A DNA stretch of 5,314 nucleotides, from positions 1-5,314 of the forward strand of contig DAHVPA010000141.1 of the NCBI GenBank assembly GCA_027318525.1. The letters run 5' to 3'. Made by a program: the position numbers and the translations under genes. Below, one piece after another: positions 1 through 5,314 of the stretch. The DNA comes from Candidatus Cloacimonadota bacterium (GTDB taxonomy: Bacteria; Cloacimonadota; Cloacimonadia; Cloacimonadales; Cloacimonadaceae). Each line of letters begins with the position of its first letter. Position 1 is the stretch's first letter. The notes beneath the pieces are model-generated. The model made no database searches, was not told the origin of the DNA, and was given only the letters and a program-made list of their open reading frames with translations.

Positions 1-3000
1 TGGAAATGACGGTCAAAGACCTGGAAAGAGTGCTCTATTACGAATCATATATCGTTATCGACCCGGGTGACAGTCCCTATGAAAGGCTTGAGCTCATCGA
101 TGTCGACGAATTTTATGAAGTAAAAGATAAACTGGACAGTAATTTCCTTGCCATGATTGGCGCAGAAGCAGTAAAAGAGCTATTGATACGGCTTGATCTG
201 GAAGGCGAGCATGAAAAGCTCAAAGCTTTGCTCAAAATGGAAGTATCAGCACTCAGAAAACAAAAGATTATCAACAAGCTGAAAATAGTTGATGCTTTCC
301 TGCAGTCCGGCAACAAACCCGAGCACATGATTATGAATGTGCTTCCGGTGCTTCCACCCACTTTGCGTCCTTTGGTCCCGTTGGAAGGCGGACGCTTTGC
401 CACTGCCGACTTTAATGATCTTTACCGCCGCGTTATCACCCGTAATAACAGGCTCAGGCAGTTGTTGGAAATCCATGCTCCCGAAGTTATTCTGCGCAAT
501 GAAAAGCGCATGTTGCAGGAAGCTGTGGATGCCCTGATTGACAATTCCCGCAAGGCTAGGCCTGTGCGCGGTCGCGGTAATCGTCCTTTGAAATCTTTGA
601 CTGACCAGTTGAAAGGTAAACAGGGTAGATTCCGTCAGAACCTGCTGGGTAAACGCGTTGACTATTCCGGTCGTTCGGTTATCACAGTCGGTCCAGAACT
701 CAAGTTATATCAGTGCGGTCTGCCCAAAGAAATGGCGGTGGAACTCTTTAAACCTTATCTGATTGAACGTCTGCAAAAGATGGGTGAAGTTGATAAGGTC
801 AAGAATGCCAAGAAACTGATTGAGAAAAAGCAACCCGAGATTTGGAGCATTCTGGAAGATGTGATCAGGGATTATCCTGTGTTGTTAAACCGTGCTCCCA
901 CCTTGCACAGGCTGGGTATCCAGGCATTTATGCCGGTCCTGACTGAAAACAAGGCAATCCAGCTGCATCCGATGGTCTGCGTTCCTTTTAATGCAGACTT
1001 TGACGGCGACCAGATGGGCGTCTATGTGCCCCTGTCACAGGAAGCCCAAGTGGAAGCAAGAGTCCTGATGCTTTCCACCCGCAATCTGTTGCTGCCTGCC
1101 AATGGCAGACTGGCAATGGCTGCCAACCAGGATATCGTGCTCGGATGTTATTACCTTACCATGGAAGAAGATGCAGCCCCTACCGATATCAAAAAGCTGC
1201 GTCATTTCTATGGCATGGACGAAGTAATCACTGCTTACGAACAGGAAGAACTCATGTACAGTGTCAAAGGTAAAGAGTTCAAAGGTCGTAGTCTGGATTT
1301 ACATACATGGATAAGGGTAAAAATCAATAACGAGTTTATAATAACGACAGTGGGCAGAGTAATCTTTAATCAGAATCTGCCTCATCAGATTGGATTTCAG
1401 AATATTGTTTATGACAAGGGCAAACTCAATGACCTTGCCATGCTTTGCTACGAAGCTGTGGGACAGTGGGAAACTGCCATCATTCTGGACAACATCAAGG
1501 AGACAGGTTTCCGTTATGCAACAAAAGCGGGTGTAACCTTCAGCTTTGGTGATATCATCGTTCCCAAAAAGAAAGAACAGATTTTGGAAGCAGCCGAGAA
1601 AGAAGTCAAAAAGATTTTTGACTTGCAGATGAAAGGCGGTATTACAGAAAATGAGCGTTTCTCCCGTGTTGTTGACCAGTGGAAGAAGACTTCCGTCCGT
1701 GTGACTGACGAGCTGATGGAAGATCTTTCACAAGACAGACAAGGACTCAACTCCATCTATATGATGTATAAATCAGGCGCTCGCGGCAGCAAAGACCAAA
1801 TCAAACAATTGGGCGGTATGCGCGGTCTGATGGATAAACCCACCAAAACTTCAGCAACTGCCGGTGGTGATGTGATTGAGACACCCATCAAATCCAACTT
1901 CAAAGAAGGTCTCACCGTTCTCGAGTATTTCATCTCCACCCACGGTGCCCGCAAAGGTCTGGCTGACACTGCTTTGAAAACAGCTGATGCCGGTTATCTG
2001 ACCAGACGTCTGGTGGATGTTGCTCAGAATGCCATCATCACGATGGAAGATTGCGGAACCTCGCGCGGTGTAAACATGACCTGTCTTAAAGAAGGCAATG
2101 AAATCGTCCAGACTCTGGCAGAGAGAATCCAGGGCAGAACTGCTGCCGAGGACATCATTGACCCTGTCACCGGAAAAACGATTGTGCAGACAGGTGAAGA
2201 CATCACCAATAAAATGGCGCGCACCATTCAAAACCACGGCATTATTTCTGTCCGGGTGCGTTCCGTTCTGACCTGTGAAGCAGAACGCGGCATCTGCGGT
2301 GCTTGTTATGGCAGAAACCTGGCAACTCAGAAGCATGTGATTATCGGCGACCCAGTCGGTATCATTGCTGCCCAAAGCATCGGTGAGCCCGGAACCCAGC
2401 TTACGCTGCGAACCTTCCATATCGGTGGTGCAGCCAGCACTGCTACCGAACTTGCCGAAGTCGCCTCCAATTTTGACGGCATTGTCAAATTTGAGAGAAT
2501 GAACTATGTTATAAACCGCGACCAGCAATTCATATCCGTCAGTCACCTCGGTAAAATCAACATCGTTGATGAAAAAGACCAGGATAGAATTCTGGAAGAA
2601 TACAAGGTCGAATATGCCGCCACTATTCACGTCAAAGACGGTCAGAAAGTGGCAAAGGACACTGTGCTGCTGAGCTGGGACCAATACAACAATCCCCTCA
2701 TCTCCACAGCCAAGGGTGTCCTGCATTATGAGAACTTCCTCAAAGACCTTACCTACAAGGAAGAATACAACGATATCACCTTCACGCGTGACCTGACCAT
2801 TATCGAATCCAAGGAACGCAAGGTGCAGCCCCAGTTCAAGATTGTCAGCGACGAAGGCGCTATTACCCAGGTTCCTCTGCAGACCGGTCTGATTGTCAGG
2901 GTGGAAGACGGCAGTTACGTTTACACCGGTGATATTCTTGGTCAGACTTCGAGGACCACGATAAAACAGCGCGATATCACAGGCGGCTTGCCCAGGGTGC

Positions 3001-4103
3001 AGGATTTGTTTGAAGCACGTGTGCCCAAAGACAAAGCCAAAATCTCCGAAATCGACGGTTTGGTCACCATCGGTGGTCTGAAAAAGACAGGGCGTGATAT
3101 CTATGTGACTCCCTCCAACGGTATCTTTTCTCCTGCCGAAGGCAAGGTCGTAGTCGAAACCATCGACGAGCAGACCTATATCTTCGTGCTTCCTGAAAAA
3201 GCAGTCTTTGCCGAGAAAGACGGCAAGGTCAGCATTACGGAAGATAAGAAGAAAAAGATTGTCACGATTACCAAGAAGGGCTCCAAACCCGTTGAATATG
3301 AGATTCCCAAGAAGTTTGAACTGATTGTCAGCGAAGGCGATTCCGTTAAGGAAGGCAGTCCGTTATGCGGAATCAGGTTCATGGTTCCGGGTGACCAGGA
3401 AAGCATCGTTGCCACCGGCGACCCTGTCAAAGACGGACAGCCTCTGGCAGGACGTAAATATGCCATCCCTTCCGGGAAAAGGATTATTGTGCATCAGGGC
3501 GACTGGGTGGAAAGCGGTGACGCTTTGTCCGACGGTCCTTTTGACCCGCACGATATGCTGGTTAAGGGTATTATCGAAGCTCAGATGCTTATCCTCAATG
3601 AAGTGCAGGAAATTTACCGCAAACAGGGCGTGAAGATTGACGATAAGCACGTTAGCGTCATCATCCGCCAGATGTTCAAAAAAGTCCGCATTACCGATCC
3701 GGGACAGACCAGCTTCCTGGAAGGCGACATTGTGGATAAGGTCCTGGTCGAAAAAGAAAATCGCTTTGCCCAGCAAAACGATTTGGACCCCGCCCAGTTT
3801 GAACAGCTCCTGCTTGGTATTACCAAGACTTCGCTGCTCACCGAAAGCTGGCTTTCCTCAGCTTCCTTCCAGGAAACCACCAAGGTCCTGACCAAGGCTT
3901 CCATCGAAGGCAGGATTGACCATCTGGAAGGTCTCAAGGAAAGCATCATCCTAGGTCACAGAATACCTGTCGGAACTGGCTCGCGCATCTATACCCAAAG
4001 GGTCAAGCAAGCCATCAACGAAGGCAAGACCGTGGCTGAAATTGTTCAGGAAATTGCTCATCCTGCCGAGCAGGAAGGCTCTGAAAACATCTATGATTTT
4101 TAA
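1..4103 (+). CDS. rpoC: DNA-directed RNA polymerase subunit beta-prime, 5' partial
   Basis: This is the largest catalytic subunit of RNA polymerase, acting with RpoB, RpoA and omega. Reading is open at the left edge (first whole codon at 3). The ATG at 6 aligns with an internal Met near E. coli residue 118, so the first zinc ribbon is missing. Counting that Met as residue 1, 1365 residues remain. In order: lid/zipper region 121-150, rudder and switch region about 182-226, catalytic loop NADFDGD at 329-335 (Mg ligands D331, D333, D335), F-loop about 605-626, bridge helix about 633-675, second zinc site C683, C757, C764 and C767 (all present), trigger loop 791-809 (R802, H805), an SI3-type insertion about 812-981, DITGGLPRVQDLFEAR at 990-1005, and the conserved C-terminal block SSASFQETTKVL at 1284-1295. 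The C-terminal region is enlarged by about 105 residues compared with E. coli, including three tandem 27-residue units (1098-1178). The TAA stop lies 31 bases before rpsL. Identification is certain. Confidence 0.99.
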   Translation, partial: EMTVKDLERVLYYESYIVIDPGDSPYERLELIDVDEFYEVKDKLDSNFLAMIGAEAVKELLIRLDLEGEHEKLKALLKMEVSALRKQKIINKLKIVDAFLQSGNKPEHMIMNVLPVLPPTLRPLVPLEGGRFATADFNDLYRRVITRNNRLRQLLEIHAPEVILRNEKRMLQEAVDALIDNSRKARPVRGRGNRPLKSLTDQLKGKQGRFRQNLLGKRVDYSGRSVITVGPELKLYQCGLPKEMAVELFKPYLIERLQKMGEVDKVKNAKKLIEKKQPEIWSILEDVIRDYPVLLNRAPTLHRLGIQAFMPVLTENKAIQLHPMVCVPFNADFDGDQMGVYVPLSQEAQVEARVLMLSTRNLLLPANGRLAMAANQDIVLGCYYLTMEEDAAPTDIKKLRHFYGMDEVITAYEQEELMYSVKGKEFKGRSLDLHTWIRVKINNEFIITTVGRVIFNQNLPHQIGFQNIVYDKGKLNDLAMLCYEAVGQWETAIILDNIKETGFRYATKAGVTFSFGDIIVPKKKEQILEAAEKEVKKIFDLQMKGGITENERFSRVVDQWKKTSVRVTDELMEDLSQDRQGLNSIYMMYKSGARGSKDQIKQLGGMRGLMDKPTKTSATAGGDVIETPIKSNFKEGLTVLEYFISTHGARKGLADTALKTADAGYLTRRLVDVAQNAIITMEDCGTSRGVNMTCLKEGNEIVQTLAERIQGRTAAEDIIDPVTGKTIVQTGEDITNKMARTIQNHGIISVRVRSVLTCEAERGICGACYGRNLATQKHVIIGDPVGIIAAQSIGEPGTQLTLRTFHIGGAASTATELAEVASNFDGIVKFERMNYVINRDQQFISVSHLGKINIVDEKDQDRILEEYKVEYAATIHVKDGQKVAKDTVLLSWDQYNNPLISTAKGVLHYENFLKDLTYKEEYNDITFTRDLTIIESKERKVQPQFKIVSDEGAITQVPLQTGLIVRVEDGSYVYTGDILGQTSRTTIKQRDITGGLPRVQDLFEARVPKDKAKISEIDGLVTIGGLKKTGRDIYVTPSNGIFSPAEGKVVVETIDEQTYIFVLPEKAVFAEKDGKVSITEDKKKKIVTITKKGSKPVEYEIPKKFELIVSEGDSVKEGSPLCGIRFMVPGDQESIVATGDPVKDGQPLAGRKYAIPSGKRIIVHQGDWVESGDALSDGPFDPHDMLVKGIIEAQMLILNEVQEIYRKQGVKIDDKHVSVIIRQMFKKVRITDPGQTSFLEGDIVDKVLVEKENRFAQQNDLDPAQFEQLLLGITKTSLLTESWLSSASFQETTKVLTKASIEGRIDHLEGLKESIILGHRIPVGTGSRIYTQRVKQAINEGKTVAEIVQEIAHPAEQEGSENIYDF
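3297..3539 (+). repeat. Three tandem 27-residue (81-base) coding repeats in RpoC
   Basis: Units occupy 3297-3377, 3378-3458 and 3459-3539, which are residues 1098-1124, 1125-1151 and 1152-1178 of the partial protein. Each starts with an aromatic residue, two residues on average hydrophobic, then Pro (YEIP, FMVP, YAIP), and continues with an I-V pair and a G-D-x-V-x-x-G-x-x-L core. Eight positions are identical in all three (P4, I10, V11, G14, D15, V17, G20, L23). Units 1 and 2 share 12 of 27 residues, units 1 and 3 share 10, and units 2 and 3 share 8. The G-D pairs lie at 1111, 1138 and 1165, an exact 27-residue period. The core resembles barrel-sandwich hybrid motifs. DNA identity between units is only moderate, so the duplication is old. 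Unit 3 aligns with the single E. coli copy just before the PHDIL motif. Confidence 0.9.
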
Positions 4104-4122
4104 TCCAAACCCAAATAAATAG

Positions 4123-4128
4123 AAGGAG
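4123..4128 (+). promoter_or_regulatory. Ribosome binding site of rpsL
   Basis: AAGGAG lies 6 bases before the GTG at 4135, an ideal Shine-Dalgarno match and spacing. It decides the start: there is no in-frame ATG until codon 25, which is already inside the conserved S12 core. The surrounding 4104-4134 spacer is A-rich and shows no terminator hairpin, which fits read-through from rpoC. Confidence 0.9.
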
Positions 4129-4134
4129 AAAGAA

Positions 4135-4518
4135 GTGCCAACTATTAATCAGTTGATTCGCAAAGGCAGAAAAGAAATCATTGCGAAAAAGAAAACCAGG
4201 GCGCTGATGGGATGTCCGCAAAGGCGCGGAGTATGCACTCGTGTTTACACGACAACGCCCAAAAAACCCAATTCTGCTTTGCGCAAAGTTGCCCGTGTCC
4301 GTTTAGTAAACGGTTTTGAAGTTACTGCCTATATTCCCGGCGAAGGTCATAACCTGCAGGAACACTCAATTGTTTTGGTACGTGGCGGTCGTGTAAAAGA
4401 CCTGCCCGGTGTCCGTTATCACATCATCCGCGGAGCTTTGGATTCTGCCGGAGTGGAAAAGAGAACCAATTCCCGCTCCAAATACGGAACCAAGAGACCC
4501 AAGGCTGCCAAAAAGTAG
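4135..4518 (+). CDS. rpsL: 30S ribosomal protein S12
   Basis: S12 sits at the decoding centre of the 30S subunit and helps control translational accuracy. The 127-residue product aligns with E. coli S12 (124 residues) without gaps through residue 124, with three extra C-terminal residues. Visible hallmarks are CPQRRGVCTRVYTTTPKKPNSALRK (residues 27-51, quoted in part: RGVCTRVYTT, TPKKPNSALR), the GEGHNLQEHS block at 69-78, and RGGRVKDLPGVRYH at 83-96. K43 and K88, where changes give streptomycin resistance in other bacteria, are both the sensitive wild-type lysine. D89, the residue methylthiolated in E. coli, is present. The GTG start is supported by the alignment (P-T-I-N-Q-L matches A-T-V-N-Q-L) and by the ribosome binding site. 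It lies 31 bases after rpoC and 9 before rpsG, so the three genes are very probably co-transcribed. Confidence 0.99.
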   Translation: MPTINQLIRKGRKEIIAKKKTRALMGCPQRRGVCTRVYTTTPKKPNSALRKVARVRLVNGFEVTAYIPGEGHNLQEHSIVLVRGGRVKDLPGVRYHIIRGALDSAGVEKRTNSRSKYGTKRPKAAKK

Positions 4519-4523
4519 AGGTG
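4517..4523 (+). promoter_or_regulatory. Ribosome binding site of rpsG, overlapping the rpsL stop
   Basis: AGAGGTG starts within the rpsL TAG stop codon (4516-4518). Its GAGG core ends 6 bases before the ATG at 4528. The overlap suggests that ribosomes finishing S12 help start S7, consistent with the translational coupling known in the E. coli str operon; the coupling itself is inferred here. Confidence 0.8.
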
Positions 4524-4527
4524 AACG

Positions 4528-4998
4528 ATGCCAAGAAAGAGAAGAGCTGTTACCCGTGTGGTGTTGCCGGATCCCAAGTATAACGACCTTATCGTCACCA
4601 AGTTTATGAATTGCGTTATGAAACGCGGTAAGAAATCTGTTGCAGAAAGAATCGTTTACGGTGCTTTTGAGATTATCGCCGAAAAGACCAAACAGGACCC
4701 TCTGGAAGTATTCCGGACCGCTCTGGAAAATGTCCGTCCCCTGGTCAAGGTGATGTCTCGCCGCGTCGGTGGTTCCAACTATCAGATACCCACCGAAGTC
4801 AACGAGAAGAATGGTCGCGCCATCGCTTTCCGTTGGATTATCAGCTATGCCCGCGCCCGTTCTGAAAAGACCATGCGCGATAAGCTGGCAGGCGAATTGA
4901 TGGCTGCCTATAAGAAAGAAGGCAACAGCATCAAGAAACGCGAAGATACCCACAAGATGGCAGAAGCCAACAAAGCTTTTGCCCATCTCCGCTGGTAG
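4528..4998 (+). CDS. rpsG: 30S ribosomal protein S7
   Basis: S7 is a primary 16S rRNA-binding protein that nucleates assembly of the 30S head and lines the E-site/mRNA exit side. The product is 156 residues, the usual length of the short bacterial form that ends in A-H-L-R-W, and lacks the C-terminal extension of E. coli S7. Diagnostic segments are MPRKRRAV at the N-terminus, GKKSVAERIVY at 34-44, ALENVRPLVKV at 65-75, the beta-hairpin SRRVGGSNYQIP at 77-88, and KKREDTHKMAEANKAFAHLRW at 136-156 (last 20 residues nearly invariant in the family). The ATG start matches the family N-terminus and has a good ribosome binding site. It lies 9 bases after rpsL. In E. coli, S7 represses its own operon by binding the rpsL-rpsG intergenic mRNA. 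That spacer is only 9 bases here, so the E. coli-type site cannot be present in the same form. fusA does not follow. Confidence 0.99.
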   Translation: MPRKRRAVTRVVLPDPKYNDLIVTKFMNCVMKRGKKSVAERIVYGAFEIIAEKTKQDPLEVFRTALENVRPLVKVMSRRVGGSNYQIPTEVNEKNGRAIAFRWIISYARARSEKTMRDKLAGELMAAYKKEGNSIKKREDTHKMAEANKAFAHLRW

Positions 4999-5002
4999 TT
5001 AA

Positions 5003-5027
5003 GTAGCGACGGGCGTCTCGTCTGTCG
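5003..5027 (+). repeat. GTAG plus imperfect hairpin, REP-like
   Basis: GTAG at 5003-5006 directly abuts a hairpin with arms CGACGGGC (5007-5014) and GTCTGTCG (5020-5027), an 8-bp stem with two G-T wobbles and a 5-base loop. It starts 5 bases after the rpsG stop. No T-run follows, so it is not a canonical intrinsic terminator. GTAG at the foot of an imperfect stem is the layout of REP elements mobilised by RAYT (REP-associated tyrosine) transposases. Only one copy is in the window, so its repeat status is inferred. It may also stabilise the 3' end of the mRNA. Confidence 0.5.
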
Positions 5028-5062
5028 TCATTCCTGCGTAGGCAGGAATCCATGCTGTTTAC
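5026..5062 (+). repeat. Intergenic palindromic repeat, copy 1
   Basis: This 37-base unit matches the copy at 5203-5239 at 34 of 37 positions in direct orientation. It contains a perfect 8-bp stem, ATTCCTGC (5030-5037) and GCAGGAAT (5042-5049), around a GTAG loop, followed by a shared CTGTTTAC (5055-5062). Short palindromes of this ATTCCTGC type are dispersed in many bacterial genomes and are usually non-autonomous. Confidence 0.85.
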
Positions 5063-5064
5063 TT

Positions 5065-5078
5065 CCGGTGCAAGCCGG
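5065..5078 (+). other. Small GCAA-tetraloop hairpin
   Basis: CCGGT (5065-5069) pairs with GCCGG (5074-5078) around GCAA, a GNRA-type tetraloop. The stem is only five pairs and closes with a T-G wobble, so it may be chance or part of a longer repeat. It lies between repeat copy 1 and the terminator. Confidence 0.35.
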
Positions 5079-5091
5079 TATCCAATTATAC

Positions 5092-5118
5092 AAAAGCCCG
5101 TCACCAGATGGGCTTTTT
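5092..5118 (+). terminator. Rho-independent terminator of the rpoC-rpsL-rpsG unit
   Basis: The arms AAAAGCCCGTC (5092-5102) and GATGGGCTTTT (5107-5117) form an 11-bp stem with one G-T wobble around the loop ACCA. The + strand right arm ends in five T (5114-5118). The stem begins 93 bases after the rpsG stop. The left arm begins with four A, so the hairpin could also act in the opposite direction, but no gene on the - strand is seen in the window. Confidence 0.88.
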
Positions 5119-5124
5119 ACATGT

Positions 5125-5190
5125 CACCACAAAGGCATTAAGAAACACCTAGGGATTATCTACCACAGAATTAACAGAAATACACAGAAA
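5125..5190. repeat. A-rich degenerate dispersed-type repeats
   Basis: The hexamer ACAGAA recurs at 5165-5170, 5174-5179 and 5184-5189, at spacings of 9 and 10 bases. Just upstream, CACCACAAAGGCATTAAG (5125-5142) resembles the A-rich CCACAAAGGCAC-type repeats I recall from many bacterial intergenic regions. Both look like decayed copies. No reading frame or promoter was recognised in them. Confidence 0.45.
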
Positions 5191-5202
5191 AGCCAACTAG
5201 GA

Positions 5203-5239
5203 CGTCATTCCTGCGCAGGCAGGAATCCCTACTGTTTAC
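5203..5239 (+). repeat. Intergenic palindromic repeat, copy 2
   Basis: This is a direct copy of 5026-5062, differing at three positions. The stem is ATTCCTGC (5207-5214) and GCAGGAAT (5219-5226) with loop GCAG. The stem can extend through an asymmetric internal loop by TAGG (5198-5201) pairing with CCTA (5228-5231). The shared CTGTTTAC ends the similarity, after which the flanks diverge from copy 1. Confidence 0.85.
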
Positions 5240-5314
5240 AGGTTATTCTCACATCTCAGAAACTAGCAATTTCAGACCAGTTCTATTTTAGTGGCTACCA
5301 AGCCTTTCTCATTG
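5240..5314. other. Unassigned non-coding tail
   Basis: Nothing coding is visible here on either strand: the only ATG near the right edge on the - strand stops after five codons. I recognised no promoter or RNA gene. Together with the preceding features, this completes the 316 bases after rpsG that hold repeats and one terminator but no gene. Confidence 0.6.

Noticed and set aside
6..8. ATG at 6 as the real start of RpoC
   Set aside because: It aligns with an internal residue of RpoC (E. coli position about 118). The first zinc ribbon that must precede it is missing and no ribosome binding site can be seen, so the gene is cut by the window edge.
1851..2726. 291-residue open frame on the - strand
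   Set aside because: It lies wholly opposite the bridge-helix, zinc and trigger-loop part of rpoC. The protein resembles no family I know and is explained by the codon bias of the sense strand.
3325..3633. 102-residue + strand frame overlapping the RpoC repeat region, considered as a programmed frameshift product
   Set aside because: The main frame is continuous and conserved throughout. No slippery site with a stop context was found, and the alternative protein has no recognisable features.
4366..4986. 206-residue open frame on the - strand
   Set aside because: It spans rpsL and rpsG in antisense, both of which are certain genes. No plausible domain or ribosome binding site was found.
5007..5027. 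Hairpin directly after rpsG as the operon terminator
   Set aside because: It is not followed by a T-run (TCATTCC follows), whereas 5092-5118 has a longer stem and a proper T-tract.
5026..5239. CRISPR array
   Set aside because: There are only two copies, 177 bases apart. The space between them holds a terminator and other repeats rather than uniform spacers, and no cas gene is present.

Overview
The window is an ordinary bacterial housekeeping locus. It holds the 3' nine-tenths of rpoC (RNA polymerase beta-prime subunit, open at the left edge), then rpsL (ribosomal protein S12), then rpsG (ribosomal protein S7), all on the + strand, followed by about 316 bases of non-coding DNA. I found no unknown multi-gene system. 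The unusual material lies inside rpoC and in the repeat-rich tail.

Layout. Positions 1-4103 are rpoC without its N-terminal end; the first zinc-binding ribbon and the start codon lie upstream. A 31-base A-rich spacer with a strong ribosome binding site leads to rpsL (4135-4518, GTG start). A 9-base spacer leads to rpsG (4528-4998), whose ribosome binding site overlaps the rpsL stop codon. A good intrinsic terminator at 5092-5118 closes the unit. Around it are a GTAG-plus-hairpin element (5003-5027), two 37-base repeat copies each carrying a perfect 8-bp hairpin (5026-5062 and 5203-5239), and A-rich degenerate repeats (5125-5190). No gene is visible from 4999 to 5314.

How the genes work together. 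The tight spacing suggests one mRNA that couples RNA polymerase synthesis to two 30S proteins. S12 and S7 are the usual first genes of the str operon, and here that operon is joined directly to the rpoBC end. The usual next gene, fusA, is absent: the transcript appears to end after rpsG.

Organism. RpoC carries an SI3-type insertion in the trigger loop, as in Gram-negative bacteria. It also has a short threonine/glycine-rich F-loop insertion of the kind I associate with Bacteroidota and relatives. With the style of the intergenic repeats, this suggests a Gram-negative member of the FCB superphylum; Cloacimonadota is my best guess, not proven. The most distinctive finding is in the RpoC C-terminal region. 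A 27-residue unit that occurs once in E. coli RpoC occurs here three times in exact tandem, next to a further extra segment of roughly 50 residues.
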